From Citrobacter sp. MGH106 (GTDB taxonomy: Bacteria; Pseudomonadota; Gammaproteobacteria; Enterobacterales; Enterobacteriaceae): a stretch of DNA of 64,000 nucleotides. How positions within the stretch are numbered: position 1 is the stretch's first letter; every line of letters begins with the position of its first letter. The notes beneath the pieces were generated by a model. That model was given only the letters and a program-made list of their open reading frames with translations. It was not told where the DNA came from and searched no databases. Both the position numbers and the translations under genes were made by a program. The stretch is taken from positions 2,653,403-2,717,402 of the forward strand of contig NZ_KQ089822.1 of the NCBI RefSeq assembly GCF_001037495.1, given 5' to 3'. Below, in pieces: positions 1 to 9,335 of the stretch.

Positions 1-70
1 AGCATTAAGTCGCCGGCAAATAGATCAGACCCTATTAAGCACGAGCGATTTAGCGCGCGATGAATTCTAA
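1..70 (+). CDS. csgE: Curli assembly protein CsgE, C-terminal end (partial)
   Basis: Only the last 22 codons lie in the window; the gene begins upstream. The reading frame starting at base 2 ends with ALSRRQIDQTLLSTSDLARDEF-stop, which closely matches the C-terminus of CsgE, the periplasmic adaptor that caps the CsgG channel and selects curli subunits for export. csgF follows 25 bases later on the same strand, as in the csgDEFG operon. Identification rests on this short tail plus gene order. Confidence 0.9.
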   Translation, partial: ALSRRQIDQTLLSTSDLARDEF

Positions 71-95
71 AACATGATTTTGTCCGGAGGCTTTC

Positions 96-509
96 ATGCG
101 TGTCAAACATGCAGTCGTTTTGCTCATGCTGATTTCACCATTAAGTTGGGCCGGAAACATGACTTTCCAGTTCCGCAACCCGAACTTTGGTGGCAACCCT
201 AACAACGGTGCTTTTTTATTGAATAGCGCCCAGGCACAAAACTCTTATAAAGATCCGAGTGGTGATGATTTTGGGTTTGAAACCCCTTCAGCACTGGATA
301 ACTTTACCCAGGCTATCCAGTCACAAATACTCGGCGGCTTGCTGACCAATATTAATACTGGTCAGCCGGGGAGGATGGTAACCAATGATTTTATCATCGA
401 TATCGCCAACCGGGATGGACAACTGCAATTGAATGTCACGGACAGAAAAACGGGGAAAACTTCGACTATCGAAGTGTCGGGTTTGCAAACACAGTCAACC
501 GATTTCTAA
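96..509 (+). CDS. csgF: Curli nucleation and assembly factor CsgF
   Basis: CsgF of 137 residues, one shorter than the E. coli protein. It has a Sec signal peptide of about 19 residues ending in LSWA/G, after which the mature N-terminus begins with [12 protein letters not shown], the segment known to insert into the CsgG channel. The family is exposed at the cell surface, where it couples CsgB nucleator to CsgG so that CsgA polymerises on the cell. A GGAGG-like ribosome site (cggagg) precedes the ATG. It lies between csgE and csgG, with 25 bases on each side, consistent with one csgDEFG transcript. Confidence 0.97.
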   Translation: MRVKHAVVLLMLISPLSWAGNMTFQFRNPNFGGNPNNGAFLLNSAQAQNSYKDPSGDDFGFETPSALDNFTQAIQSQILGGLLTNINTGQPGRMVTNDFIIDIANRDGQLQLNVTDRKTGKTSTIEVSGLQTQSTDF

Positions 510-534
510 GACTTAGCCACGAAAGGAAAAAATC

Positions 535-1368
535 ATGCAGCGCTTACTTATTTTGGTTGCCATGTTTTTACTCAGCGGTTGCTTAACATCCCCACCCCAG
601 GAAGCCGCTAAACCAACATTAATGCCTCGGGCCCAAAGCTATAAAGATTTAACGCATCTGCCAATGCCGACAGGTAAGATATTTGTCTCAGTTTACAATA
701 TTCAGGATGAGACGGGTCAGTTTAAACCTTACCCGGCAAGTAACTTCTCAACCGCCGTCCCGCAAAGCGCCACGGCAATGTTGGTTACTGCACTGAAAGA
801 TTCGCGCTGGTTTATTCCGCTGGAACGCCAGGGATTGCAGAACTTACTGAATGAACGGAAAATCATACGTGCGGCACAAGAGAATGGCACTGTTGCCATT
901 AATAACCGCATTCCACTCCAGTCGCTGACCGCTGCGAATATTATGGTAGAAGGGTCAATTATCGGTTATGAAAGTAACGTTAAATCGGGTGGTGTAGGTG
1001 CGCGCTATTTCGGTATTGGTGCAGATACTCAGTATCAACTCGATCAGATAGCGGTAAACCTGCGTGTAGTTAACGTCAGTACTGGTGAGATCCTTTCTTC
1101 GGTCAATACCAGCAAAACTATTCTGTCTTATGAAGTTCAGGCTGGGGTATTCCGCTTTATTGACTACCAGCGTCTTCTGGAAGGAGAAATTGGTTATACC
1201 TCTAACGAGCCGGTTATGCTTTGTCTGATGTCAGCCATTGAAACTGGTGTAATCTTCCTGATTAATGACGGGATTGATCGCGGGTTGTGGGATTTGCAGG
1301 ATAAGAAACAAGTTGATAACGATATCCTGGTTAAATACCGCCATATGTCCGTGCCGCCGGAATCCTGA
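535..1368 (+). CDS. csgG: Curli secretion channel lipoprotein CsgG
   Basis: CsgG, 277 residues, the usual length. A lipoprotein signal ends in the lipobox LLSGC with the acylated Cys at residue 16. In the family nine subunits form the outer-membrane pore through which CsgA, CsgB and CsgF leave the cell. The sequence is collinear with E. coli CsgG throughout, including the conserved SYKDLTHLP segment near residue 35 and the C-terminal DILVKYRHMSVPPES. It is the last gene of the operon and is followed by a strong hairpin at 1386-1411. The csgBAC operon lies outside the window. Confidence 0.98.
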   Translation: MQRLLILVAMFLLSGCLTSPPQEAAKPTLMPRAQSYKDLTHLPMPTGKIFVSVYNIQDETGQFKPYPASNFSTAVPQSATAMLVTALKDSRWFIPLERQGLQNLLNERKIIRAAQENGTVAINNRIPLQSLTAANIMVEGSIIGYESNVKSGGVGARYFGIGADTQYQLDQIAVNLRVVNVSTGEILSSVNTSKTILSYEVQAGVFRFIDYQRLLEGEIGYTSNEPVMLCLMSAIETGVIFLINDGIDRGLWDLQDKKQVDNDILVKYRHMSVPPES

Positions 1369-1385
1369 TTATCGATATAACACAG

Positions 1386-1411
1386 GAAGCGTGAGGGAAA
1401 CCTCACGCTTC
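1386..1411. terminator. Bidirectional terminator between csgG and ycdZ
   Basis: A perfect 11-bp stem (1386-1396 with 1401-1411) closes on a GAAA tetraloop. It sits 17 bases after the csgG stop and 2 bases from the ycdZ stop, between convergent genes. The plus side is followed by a TA-rich stretch rather than a clean T-run, so intrinsic termination is likely but not certain. Confidence 0.75.
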
Positions 1412-1413
1412 TA

Positions 1414-1896
1414 TTATTTACTGGTCAGCGATTGTGATATCCGATTTTCACGACGTGACGCCAGCCACAGACCACTGTTTTTCATTGCATAACCGAATAC
1501 AAGTCCTAACGCCAGAGAAGGCAAAACCAGTTGCCAGTTCCCCTGCCCTGCAAATGTTGCACATGCGCCGATAAAAGTACCTGGCACAAATGAAAGCAAC
1601 CATTGTTTTGCCTGAATGCACATCAAAAACGCGACAATGCCGGTAATGACATAGCCGATGATGTCCATATGCGGAGCAAGCGCACTACCCTTAATAATCA
1701 CCAACGCCCACACCACACCACTTAGTAGCGTGCACGCTGAAATCCCCAGCCCTTTCAGCCCGCCCTGCGGACAGGCGAAATAGGCCGTGCAACCGAGGAA
1801 GCCAGCCCAACTGAGTAAACCAAGAGAAACGGCCACCCATCCCCAGATCCCAGAGAGAATGCCCGTCGTGATTGCAATAGAGATAAGTATATTCAT
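1414..1896 (-). CDS. ycdZ: Inner-membrane protein YcdZ (DUF1097)
   Basis: YcdZ-like integral membrane protein of 160 residues. The ATG at 1896 was chosen because MNILISIAITTG aligns with the start of E. coli YcdZ; an upstream in-frame start would add 16 unconserved residues. The protein is almost entirely hydrophobic, with about five transmembrane segments and short polar loops, ending in a basic tail. No biochemical function is established for DUF1097 proteins. A CRP-like site lies about 90 bases upstream. It runs opposite to csgG and in the same direction as ycdY and ycdX, but the 100-base gap with its own regulatory site suggests separate expression. Confidence 0.9.
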   Translation of the reverse strand: MNILISIAITTGILSGIWGWVAVSLGLLSWAGFLGCTAYFACPQGGLKGLGISACTLLSGVVWALVIIKGSALAPHMDIIGYVITGIVAFLMCIQAKQWLLSFVPGTFIGACATFAGQGNWQLVLPSLALGLVFGYAMKNSGLWLASRRENRISQSLTSK

Positions 1897-1980
1897 GCCG
1901 CGCATCTTAGCAGAAAAACGGCATATTAATGAGATCGTGCACACAATTTATGCAAGATGATAAATCAAGTTGCATTACAT

Positions 1981-1996
1981 AGTGATACAAATCACA
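1981..1996 (-). promoter_or_regulatory. Candidate CRP site upstream of ycdZ
   Basis: On the plus strand the site reads AGTGA-N6-TCACA, nine of ten positions of the TGTGA-N6-TCACA consensus. Its centre is about 92 bases upstream of the ycdZ ATG and immediately after the ycdY stop codon (1998). Position fits activation of ycdZ. No -10/-35 was assigned with confidence. Confidence 0.5.
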
Positions 1997-1997
1997 T

Positions 1998-2552
1998 TTA
2001 TTCTTCTGTATCTTCCTGCAACTCATCCCACATTGCGCCAATTGCATCGCGCGTCAGAGGTGCCATGGTACGCCAGAATGGCGAGCTCGCGTGTGCTTCA
2101 ACCTTACCAAGGAAAGTGCCGCACCATGGAAGCAGATACTCAACAAACAGTGTTTCCAGCGCTTCACTTTCATCTTCAGAAGACTGGTCTTCCAGCCAGG
2201 AAGCAGCCAGCAACAGTGTGCCAATATGATCGGCTGGCGTATCGGCCAGCGGCATACCACGCGCAGATAGGAATGTGCGCACCTCAGATTCAGTTGCACC
2301 TTCTACCCAGGCGCTGCGATAAGGTGGTACCGCACACTCTTCACCAACAAACAACGCGTTATAATCTGCGGCCACTTGTGACATGTCGCAGCTTTTCTGT
2401 AGACGAGCCAGCAGCTCGTCTTGCTCCAGCGGCCAGTTTGCTGACAGTTTACCTTCACCGATCATGGTATACAGGGGAACCAGTAAAGGGTCCTGCGGTT
2501 GGCGGTAAAACAGCGAGCCCAGGACACGACACAGGATAGAAAACTCGTTCAT
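1998..2552 (-). CDS. ycdY: TorD-family redox chaperone YcdY
   Basis: YcdY, 184 residues, a member of the TorD/DmsD family of helical chaperones that assist cofactor insertion into molybdoenzymes or related enzymes. In E. coli YcdY is reported to assist the neighbouring YcdX, increasing its phosphatase activity by helping zinc insertion; that is literature knowledge. The MNEFSILCRVLG start at 2552 matches the E. coli protein; the longer frame adds 12 unconserved residues. The C-terminal part carries the family region around PADHIGTLLLAASWL. ycdX ends 22 bases upstream, so the two are probably co-transcribed. Confidence 0.93.
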   Translation of the reverse strand: MNEFSILCRVLGSLFYRQPQDPLLVPLYTMIGEGKLSANWPLEQDELLARLQKSCDMSQVAADYNALFVGEECAVPPYRSAWVEGATESEVRTFLSARGMPLADTPADHIGTLLLAASWLEDQSSEDESEALETLFVEYLLPWCGTFLGKVEAHASSPFWRTMAPLTRDAIGAMWDELQEDTEE

Positions 2553-2574
2553 CGATATATTCCAGTTAGTAACA

Positions 2575-3312
2575 TTAAAGATCAGCAAATTCCGCGATTG
2601 GCTCCATGCCTCGCGATTCCAGAAACGCCAGTAAGCGTTTTGGCGATACGTTCAAGATTCGGTCTTCGGGGAAGTTTACGTCATCCAGAATCTTGCGACA
2701 CTCGCCGAACTCCCCAAGGGTGAAAGCGGTGTGAGAATCCGAACCTAATGCAACCCAACCCCCGGCATCACGCACAGCCGCAGCAACCAAGCGACAATTG
2801 GCTTCACTGCCTTTACGCGAATGCAGAAATGAGGAGTTATTGATTTCCAGCGCAACATGGTACTTCGCTGCTGCCTGCGCAACTGCGGTAAAATCAATCG
2901 GGTATTTCGGGTTTCCGGGATGGCTGATCATGTGAACATGTCCGCTCGCCATCGCGGCAATCATGGCCTGAGTATTGGTGTCTTTATCATGCGGGGCAAA
3001 AACCGGCTCATGAAAACCAGCAATAATCAGATCCAGGGAGTCGAACATCGGACCGGAGCAGTCGATCTCCCCCTCAATATTCTTAATGTTCGCTTCAATA
3101 CCGCGGAGAATTCCCACCCCGTCCACCATACGCGGCCAGATACGCATATTAATAAAGTGCCAGTGGTGTGGAGCATCTGCCATATCCGGCCCATGATCGG
3201 TGATTGCAAACAACTTAACGCCTTTGCGTTTGGCTTCGGCGATGTAGTCACTCAAGGTGCTGTAGGCGTGGGTACTGGCGACGGTATGCATATGCAGGTC
3301 AACGGGATACAT
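2575..3312 (-). CDS. ycdX: PHP-family metallophosphatase YcdX
   Basis: YcdX, 245 residues, a polymerase-and-histidinol-phosphatase (PHP) domain enzyme with a trinuclear zinc site. Metal ligands are visible: H7-x-H9 in DLHMHT, the ITDHGPDM segment near residue 38, MISHPGNP near residue 131 and GSDSHT near residue 192. The family hydrolyses phosphoesters; in E. coli YcdX is linked to swarming. A ribosome site (caggagag) precedes the ATG. It is followed by its chaperone ycdY. Upstream is the dispersed repeat described at 3366-3560, so its promoter must lie within about 50 bases or inside that repeat. Confidence 0.95.
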   Translation of the reverse strand: MYPVDLHMHTVASTHAYSTLSDYIAEAKRKGVKLFAITDHGPDMADAPHHWHFINMRIWPRMVDGVGILRGIEANIKNIEGEIDCSGPMFDSLDLIIAGFHEPVFAPHDKDTNTQAMIAAMASGHVHMISHPGNPKYPIDFTAVAQAAAKYHVALEINNSSFLHSRKGSEANCRLVAAAVRDAGGWVALGSDSHTAFTLGEFGECRKILDDVNFPEDRILNVSPKRLLAFLESRGMEPIAEFADL

Positions 3313-3365
3313 AACTCTCTCCTGTAGTCATTTTTGGTCAAGGATAGCAGGAATCGACGCCATTA

Positions 3366-3560
3366 ATACCCTAAATAATTCGAGTTGCAGGCAGGCGGCA
3401 AGGGTGTGACAAATTCGTCAGGAACGAATTTGGCCAGCCGGAGACTGGCCTACGGTAAGGGACAGAGATGTCCCTCTTAATCCCAATAAACATACTGTGG
3501 TCAGTAATTCGGGCGAGCAACCGTAGCTAACGCACATCCAGCCTGGAGTATGACGGGTAT
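3366..3560. repeat. Dispersed intergenic repeat, copy A
   Basis: About 195 bases of non-coding sequence between ycdX and ghrA. Its right 139 bases (from 3422) align almost without gaps with 59072-59211 near the other end of the window. It contains two hairpins: GGCCAG at 3432-3437 with CTGGCC at 3445-3450, and AGGGACA at 3458-3464 with TGTCCCT at 3469-3475 around a GAGA loop. In copy B the second stem reads AGAGACA/TGTCTCT, so one G-C pair has become A-T by matching changes on both arms. This looks like a structured enteric repeat family; I cannot name it from sequence alone. Confidence 0.75.
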
Positions 3561-3593
3561 TTAAATCGAAACCCGGCCAGCGCCGGGTTGTTA

Positions 3594-4532
3594 TCAGTAT
3601 CCCCGAACGCGATCGACCTGACCTGTTACGGCTTCACCGTTCTCCAGATTCAAAATCGTGCGGGAAATATAATCCACCGCTTCTGCCGGACGTGTTACCG
3701 CAGCAATATGCGGCGTCATCGCCACACGTGGATGTTTCCACAATGGGCTATTCTCCGGTAGTGGTTCGCGGCTATAGACATCAAGCATAGCGCCCTTGAG
3801 TTTTCCGCTATTCAGCGACGCCAGAAGATCGTCTTCATTAAGATGAACTCCGCGCGCCAGGTTCAGTACATACGCGCCATCCTGCAATTGATCCAGCAGC
3901 CCGGCGTTAATAATTCCCACCGTTTCAGCCGTATTAGGCAGTAGGTTAATCAGTACCCGCGTTTGACTTAAAAACGCGCCTAACTCTTCAGTGCCGGCGA
4001 AGCTTTCCACGCCAGGCCAGGATTTACGGGTACGACTCCAGCAACGCAGTGGGAACCCCCATGATTGCAGACTCTCAGCGACTTTCGCCCCTAGCACCCC
4101 TGCTCCCATAATCCCGATCGAAAACTCCTCACGGGTATATTCCTGCAACGGCTGCCATTTTGCCTGAGTTTTGAGAGCCTGATAATCATCAAAGCGGCGA
4201 AACCAGTGCAACACCTGGCTAACGGCGTATTCCTGCATTTGCAGCCCCATGCCGGTATCTTCCAGACGGAACAACGGGATCGACTCGTCCAGCATTTCCG
4301 GATGGGCTTTCAACTTGCTTAGAATGGAATCCACCCCCGCACCCAACGCAAATACGGCTTTTAACTTTCTTCCGGCCAACATTTCAACTGGTGGATGCCA
4401 GACAAGCGCATAGTCTGCATGCGCATTATCACCCGATTTCCACTCACGGACATTAGCGCCAGGGATTGCCTTAGCCAGCGCGTTCAGCCACCAGGCTGTA
4501 TCAAATGTCGGGTGATAGAAAATTATTTCCAT
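3594..4532 (-). CDS. ghrA: Glyoxylate/hydroxypyruvate reductase A
   Basis: GhrA, 312 residues as in E. coli. It is an NADPH-dependent D-2-hydroxyacid dehydrogenase of the cytoplasm that reduces glyoxylate to glycolate and hydroxypyruvate to glycerate. Visible hallmarks are the Rossmann loop [12 protein letters not shown] near residue 140, the catalytic Arg in NLARGVHL, and the catalytic His in TPHIAAVT near residue 275. The ATG at 4532 was chosen over an upstream in-frame start because [12 protein letters not shown] matches the family start and a good ribosome site (caggaggc) lies 6 bases before it. It is flanked by tRNA-Ser upstream. Confidence 0.96.
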   Translation of the reverse strand: MEIIFYHPTFDTAWWLNALAKAIPGANVREWKSGDNAHADYALVWHPPVEMLAGRKLKAVFALGAGVDSILSKLKAHPEMLDESIPLFRLEDTGMGLQMQEYAVSQVLHWFRRFDDYQALKTQAKWQPLQEYTREEFSIGIMGAGVLGAKVAESLQSWGFPLRCWSRTRKSWPGVESFAGTEELGAFLSQTRVLINLLPNTAETVGIINAGLLDQLQDGAYVLNLARGVHLNEDDLLASLNSGKLKGAMLDVYSREPLPENSPLWKHPRVAMTPHIAAVTRPAEAVDYISRTILNLENGEAVTGQVDRVRGY

Positions 4533-4768
4533 ATTGCCTCCTGAATATTGTTGTGCGGAACTTTCTCGCACTTATTATCATCATTTCTTAAGGAAACATC
4601 AGAATAACAAATTTTAGTGTGCTGGCAAAAAAAGCAATTCCCGCTCACTTAAGCTTCATGTTGATTGAAGTTTGTGTAAATGAACGTTTTTTTCAAAAAG
4701 AAGATTGACGTCGGGGAGGCATTTCCCCTACATTAGCGCCCGTTCCGGTAACGCAGGAACAACAATAT

Positions 4769-4856
4769 GGTGAGGTGTCCGAGTGGCTGAAGGAGCACGC
4801 CTGGAAAGTGTGTATACGGCAACGTATCCGGGGTTCGAATCCCCGCCTCACCGCCA
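4769..4856 (+). tRNA. serX: tRNA-Ser (anticodon GGA)
   Basis: An 88-base tRNA with encoded CCA. The acceptor arms GGTGAGG (4769-4775) and CCTCACC (4846-4852) pair fully. The anticodon stem CACGC/GTGTG closes the loop CTGGAAA, giving anticodon GGA at 4803-4805, which reads UCC and UCU. A long variable arm, typical of class II tRNA-Ser, and a T-arm with GGTTCGAAT are present. It is nearly identical to E. coli serW/serX, and its position beside ghrA matches serX. Confidence 0.98.
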
Positions 4857-4868
4857 TATTTGAAGAAG

Positions 4869-4897
4869 AGCTCGTACGCAAGTACGGGCTTTTTTTT
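4869..4897 (+). terminator. Rho-independent terminator of tRNA-Ser
   Basis: A 9-bp stem (4869-4877 with 4882-4890, one G-T pair) with a GCAA tetraloop is followed by eight T residues. It lies 12 bases after the tRNA 3' end. Confidence 0.9.
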
Positions 4898-4922
4898 CGC
4901 CTGTGATCCGCCCTGAATAGCG

Positions 4923-4952
4923 TGGTATCGCTGCACCTTTGCAGCGATACCA
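4923..4952 (-). terminator. Hairpin downstream of torD
   Basis: A perfect 12-bp inverted repeat (4923-4934 with 4941-4952), extendable by one A-T pair, lies 9 bases beyond the torD stop. No T-run follows on the minus strand, so it may act with Rho or stabilise the torCAD mRNA 3' end rather than terminate alone. Confidence 0.55.
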
Positions 4953-4961
4953 ACACACTCA

Positions 4962-5573
4962 TCACCGGTTATCGAGTTGCACAAGCGCCAGCCCCAGTTG
5001 ACTCAGAGCAGCGTAGAACCCAAAAGCGTCATATTTACAACAATTGGCTGAAAACTCCGGCAGCCATCGTAGTAACACTGATACGGTTTTTCTGCGTAAT
5101 GCATTGATGCGCAGATGGTTAAGGTTCTCCTCCCCCAACGAAAAATGCAAATGACTCTGTAACTCGAGAAAAATAGCCAGATGATCGCCGGGTTCGTTAA
5201 AAGTCTCACTCGTCTGCATTCCCGCTTCAAACAACAGGTGTTTGATCTCGCTGTCACCCGACTCGCACTGCTCATAAACTGAGGCATATGGCAAAGCGGC
5301 CTGAGTATCCGACATAAGAAACAGGCCACAAAAGTCTGCGGCAAGTTCCAGTTGCCCCTCTTCACGTAGCTTAAGCGCGGCGATTTTTTCTTCCAGAATC
5401 GTCACCGGTTGATTCAACGACGGTTCGCGTTTTAACAGCGAATACCAGTCCTGCATGTCCGAGGCGTGAAGTTGCAGCAAACTTTCACTATCCAGTTCAC
5501 GGGAGAACAGTCGCGCCAGCCACGCGTAAACGCAGGCAATTTGTTCCTCCGTCAGATGTTTTTGGCTATCCAT
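4962..5573 (-). CDS. torD: TorA-specific chaperone TorD
   Basis: TorD, 203 residues (E. coli 199). This cytoplasmic all-helical chaperone binds the Tat signal and core of apo-TorA, protects it and helps load the molybdenum cofactor before export. Conserved stretches are [12 protein letters not shown] near residue 77 and the family motif region [14 protein letters not shown] near residue 125. Its start abuts the torA stop (5574), so it is translated from the torCAD transcript, the usual order torC-torA-torD. The related chaperone gene ycdY lies 2.4 kb away in the same orientation. Confidence 0.96.
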   Translation of the reverse strand: MDSQKHLTEEQIACVYAWLARLFSRELDSESLLQLHASDMQDWYSLLKREPSLNQPVTILEEKIAALKLREEGQLELAADFCGLFLMSDTQAALPYASVYEQCESGDSEIKHLLFEAGMQTSETFNEPGDHLAIFLELQSHLHFSLGEENLNHLRINALRRKTVSVLLRWLPEFSANCCKYDAFGFYAALSQLGLALVQLDNR

Positions 5574-8117
5574 TTATTTTACCTGCTGCGCTGGGACATA
5601 CTCACATTGCGCCACCATTTCCAGTGGGCCATTGAATGCAGTCACGCGATCCACTTGACCATTGTATTTCTCGATCTCCACCAGCGTGGTATGCGCACTG
5701 GTTGCCTGAGCCAACTGAGAAGTACCGATATCCAGCGTTAAGACGTTAGGGTTACCGTATTTACACAGCGCATTGATCTCTCCACCTTTATCGGGATCGT
5801 ACCAGGCGCCTTCATGGATACGGACCACGCCAGGCTTATAAAAATCAGAAACAACCGCACCGGCTAATACTTGTCCACGACCATTGAAGACCCTGACAAT
5901 ATCACCGTTTTGGATACCACGAGCTTGTGCATCCTGTGGGCTGATAAAAACAGGTTCTTTACCGCTAACAGCATAGTGCTGCCGCAACGTTTCCGATTCG
6001 CAGAGCTGCGAATGCAGGCGAAAATCCGGATGTACTGACTGTAAATGTAATGGCCAGCGCTGTGAGCCCGGCCCGCCATGTGAACGCTCGATTTTTTCGA
6101 ACCACATCGGATAGCCCTGACAGTCGTCATAGTGCATTTCGGCAATCGTTTTAGAGTAAATTTCAATCAAACCACTCGGCGTTCCCAGCGGTTCAAGATC
6201 GGGATCTTCGCGAAATGCCTGGTGACGTACAAACATTTGCGGATGCTCGAACTCGATATACTCCTGTTGATTCCAGAACACATCAAATGCTGGTAAGTGG
6301 ACACCGCGTCCTTTCCCCTGCTGGCTGCCTTCCTGCCAGATGCGCTTCAACCAGCCCATTTCATCCAGACCTTCGGTGAAAGCTTCCTCACGGTTAAAAC
6401 GACGGCAGAGATCGCGGAAAATATCAAAATCATTACGCGCTTCAAATTGCGGTGCTACCAGTTGTTTCATAGCAATAATTCCGCGATTGGAATGGTTGCC
6501 ATACTGGTCAAGATCGTTACGTTCAAACTGGGTTGTCGCAGGCAAGACGATATCAGCAAAACGACATGTAGAAGTCCACTGGTTATCAATCGCAATGACT
6601 GTTTCCAGCTTGCGCCAGCCTTCCATGATCCGGTTGATCTGCTGATGGCGGTGGAACGGGTTGGTTCCCGCAAATACGCACATTTTTAGCGGCGGTAGTT
6701 TTACTGTTTTGCCGTTCCAGTTAATAGTTTTCCCTGGCTCCAGAATTGCGTCGATGAAACGCGCGATAGGGATAGTGCTGCTATATCCTTTGTAATCGGT
6801 GCTGTCATGCACTGGAGGCACCGTCGTCGAGCCGGAAAAACCGCTTAAAATAATACCTTTGCGACTGGGCGTTCCCGCACCATTATAGTGCCAGCCAAAC
6901 CCAAAGCCTCCCCCTGGCAAACCAATTTGCCCCAGCATTGAAGCCAGTACCACCACCATCCACGCCCATTGCTCGCCATGCTGCATACGCTGTACGCACC
7001 ACCCTGCAATAATCTGCGTTCTTCCTGAGGCCATTTGTCGTGCCAGAGCACGGATTGTTTCGGCATCAATACCACACAATTTCTCTGCCCACCGGGCATC
7101 TTTTGGCTGACCATCGCTCTCCCCCAGCAAATAAGGGAGAAATTGTTCAAAACCGACGCAATAGTTACTAATGAAATTTTTATCGTACAGATTTTCGGTA
7201 TATAGCGTATGCGCCAACGCCAGCTGTAGCGGAACATCAGCCTGTGGATTGACGGCAATATGCTTAACCTTGTCGCGACCCAGGTAGTCATGCGTTGACG
7301 TCACTACCGGATCCACACTAATTACCGAGATCTCATCCCGTGCGACTTTCTCTTTCAGTTGCTCGTAATAACCATAAACATCATGATCCGGACACCACCA
7401 GTTGGCCTGCTGGTTTTTGATCAGATCGGCCCCCCACAACACGATGGTTTTGCTATTTTGCAGAACCAGCGGCCATGAAGTTTGCTGCTCGTAGACTTCC
7501 ATGGATCCGACCACGCGCGGCAAAATCACCTGCGCCGCCCCGGTGGAGTAGTCTCCGCCGGTGCTGACGCTATTGCCATGCAGCGCAATGGCTCGGGCCA
7601 ACATACCGGAGGCGTTATGGAACATACCCGTCGATTGCCAGCCGCTCGCCGTCAGCAGTGCACTGGGGCCGTAGGTTTTCTGGATACGCTCCAGTTCCTG
7701 ATAAAAAAAGTCCAGCGCTTCATCCCATGAGACACGAACAAAACGGTTATCTCCACGTTGCGTAGTATCGCTTTGGTGGCGTTTACGCATCCAGTCCACG
7801 CGTACCATTGGATAACGAATGCGCGATGCACCATGAACATGGTCCGGCAGACCTGCAATCATTTTCGATGGATATCTGTCACGTTCAAAAGGTTTAACCG
7901 CAATAAATCGTCCATCTACGACCGTGGCGCGGATTGCCCCCCAGTGGGAGCCAGTAAGGATCCCCTCTTTTACCACAGCGCCTTGTTCACCCATGGCGGC
8001 CGCAGTTGCACTACGGGGAGTCAGTAACGAAGGCCCTAACATACCTGCAACGGTCATTCCCCCCAGTTGCAGAAGAAAGCGCCGACGTGATACCTGCAAT
8101 GTGTCTTTACTTTTCAT
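5574..8117 (-). CDS. torA: Periplasmic trimethylamine-N-oxide reductase TorA
   Basis: TorA, 847 residues, the terminal molybdoenzyme of TMAO respiration, reducing TMAO to trimethylamine with electrons from TorC. A Tat signal is clear (SRRRFLLQLGG near residue 10, cleaved after an AxA around residue 41). The serine that ligates molybdenum lies in GGDYSTGAA near residue 190, and the whole chain is collinear with E. coli TorA. The ATG at 8117 (MKSKDTLQ) was preferred to one six codons upstream; it is preceded by an agggaga ribosome site. It overlaps the torC stop by 11 bases and abuts torD, so the three are translationally coupled. Confidence 0.97.
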   Translation of the reverse strand: MKSKDTLQVSRRRFLLQLGGMTVAGMLGPSLLTPRSATAAAMGEQGAVVKEGILTGSHWGAIRATVVDGRFIAVKPFERDRYPSKMIAGLPDHVHGASRIRYPMVRVDWMRKRHQSDTTQRGDNRFVRVSWDEALDFFYQELERIQKTYGPSALLTASGWQSTGMFHNASGMLARAIALHGNSVSTGGDYSTGAAQVILPRVVGSMEVYEQQTSWPLVLQNSKTIVLWGADLIKNQQANWWCPDHDVYGYYEQLKEKVARDEISVISVDPVVTSTHDYLGRDKVKHIAVNPQADVPLQLALAHTLYTENLYDKNFISNYCVGFEQFLPYLLGESDGQPKDARWAEKLCGIDAETIRALARQMASGRTQIIAGWCVQRMQHGEQWAWMVVVLASMLGQIGLPGGGFGFGWHYNGAGTPSRKGIILSGFSGSTTVPPVHDSTDYKGYSSTIPIARFIDAILEPGKTINWNGKTVKLPPLKMCVFAGTNPFHRHQQINRIMEGWRKLETVIAIDNQWTSTCRFADIVLPATTQFERNDLDQYGNHSNRGIIAMKQLVAPQFEARNDFDIFRDLCRRFNREEAFTEGLDEMGWLKRIWQEGSQQGKGRGVHLPAFDVFWNQQEYIEFEHPQMFVRHQAFREDPDLEPLGTPSGLIEIYSKTIAEMHYDDCQGYPMWFEKIERSHGGPGSQRWPLHLQSVHPDFRLHSQLCESETLRQHYAVSGKEPVFISPQDAQARGIQNGDIVRVFNGRGQVLAGAVVSDFYKPGVVRIHEGAWYDPDKGGEINALCKYGNPNVLTLDIGTSQLAQATSAHTTLVEIEKYNGQVDRVTAFNGPLEMVAQCEYVPAQQVK

Positions 8118-9285
8118 TGTTCTCTCCCTTATCACTATGGGGCTTATCCGTGGTGTCTGACGCGTTCAACTGGAGGTATTTCAACAAGGTACGTTCTTCT
8201 CGTTTATCCAGACTGGTAAAGCCAATCATGCCATTGAGCGTGCCAATCCAGCCGTTCGCATCAAAGTGCGATTTTTCCGGCGCGCCGTGGCACTGGTTAC
8301 AGGTACCGTTATATAGCGAGTCGGCATAAGCCCAGATCGGCTTGATGTCATTCACCATGTCGCTCTTTTGCATCCACGCAGTGGCCTGCAACTTACTCCA
8401 CTCAGTGTTAGTCGCCGCGACGGTGGTTTTTTCCAGCGTTTTCACATGTTGCTGAACATCGCCACGGATGGATGCCACAAAAATTCGCTTACCTGGAAGT
8501 TGAGTCAGAACGCGTTGACGTCCCTGGCTTTCCGTCCAGCCGGTAATTTGTACCTGCAGCCATTCACCGTCACGTTTCAACACCGTCACTTCTGAAGCTG
8601 GCAGTAACGAGCCCGCTGGTTCTTTATCACCTTTAGACGCATAAATAGGTTTGATATCAAGAGAGTACAGAGTATCGCCGTCGCTGTTAGCATTGGCGCG
8701 TAATTCATCAAATTGCTTGCGGAAACCGCTGCTCATATCAGGTAACTGGTGGGCAATACCTTTATGACAGTCAATACAAGATTGGTTGTCTTTGGCGGCA
8801 ATTTTCATCTGACGTGCAGCTTCAGGATGTTGCTTAGCATGATCCATCGCATCATAGTTATGGCAGGAGCGGCAGGTTGAGGAGTTATTTTCCTTCATCC
8901 TTGCCCACTCCCTTTCCGCCAGCTCAGCACGCTTGGCTTCGAATTTTTCAGGTGTGTCAATCGAGTGAGCGATAAACGTCTGGTAAATATCGTTGCTGGC
9001 TTCAAGTTTACGTTTCACCATCCCGGGAATATCCGATGGAATATGACAGTCGTGACATTCAGCGCGAACCCCGGAGGCATTCTGGAAATGCGCCGACTGC
9101 TTATATTCCTGATAGACCGGCTGCATACTGTGGCAACTGACACAAAACTCTGTCGAACTGGTTAACTTGATTCCAACGTGTGGGAGTACAATCAGTGCGA
9201 TACCGATCAGTATCCCAACAATCACCAGCGCCAGTATTGACCAGCGCGCACTTGGCCTGAGTAACGCTCTCCATAGTCTCCGCAT
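8107..9285 (-). CDS. torC: Pentahaem c-type cytochrome TorC
   Basis: TorC, 392 residues (E. coli 390), of the NapC/NirT family. One N-terminal transmembrane anchor (about residues 16-36) precedes a periplasmic domain. Five CxxCH haem-binding motifs are visible: CVSCH, CHDCH, CRSCH, CIDCH, and a fifth, CNQCH, in the separate C-terminal domain that contacts TorA. It oxidises menaquinol and passes electrons to TorA; in E. coli apo-TorC also feeds back on TorS. It is the first gene of torCAD, divergent from torR, with tor boxes in between. Confidence 0.97.
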   Translation of the reverse strand: MRRLWRALLRPSARWSILALVIVGILIGIALIVLPHVGIKLTSSTEFCVSCHSMQPVYQEYKQSAHFQNASGVRAECHDCHIPSDIPGMVKRKLEASNDIYQTFIAHSIDTPEKFEAKRAELAEREWARMKENNSSTCRSCHNYDAMDHAKQHPEAARQMKIAAKDNQSCIDCHKGIAHQLPDMSSGFRKQFDELRANANSDGDTLYSLDIKPIYASKGDKEPAGSLLPASEVTVLKRDGEWLQVQITGWTESQGRQRVLTQLPGKRIFVASIRGDVQQHVKTLEKTTVAATNTEWSKLQATAWMQKSDMVNDIKPIWAYADSLYNGTCNQCHGAPEKSHFDANGWIGTLNGMIGFTSLDKREERTLLKYLQLNASDTTDKPHSDKGENNEK

Positions 9286-9335
9286 AATAGCCCCTGTAAA
9301 TATATGGTTTAGTTACGGGAGATCTTATTCAGCAA

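Noticed and set aside
6297..6689. Long plus-strand frame inside torA (and similar antisense frames in putP, putA and efeO)
   Set aside because: Antisense shadows of highly conserved genes; no ribosome sites and no family resemblance.
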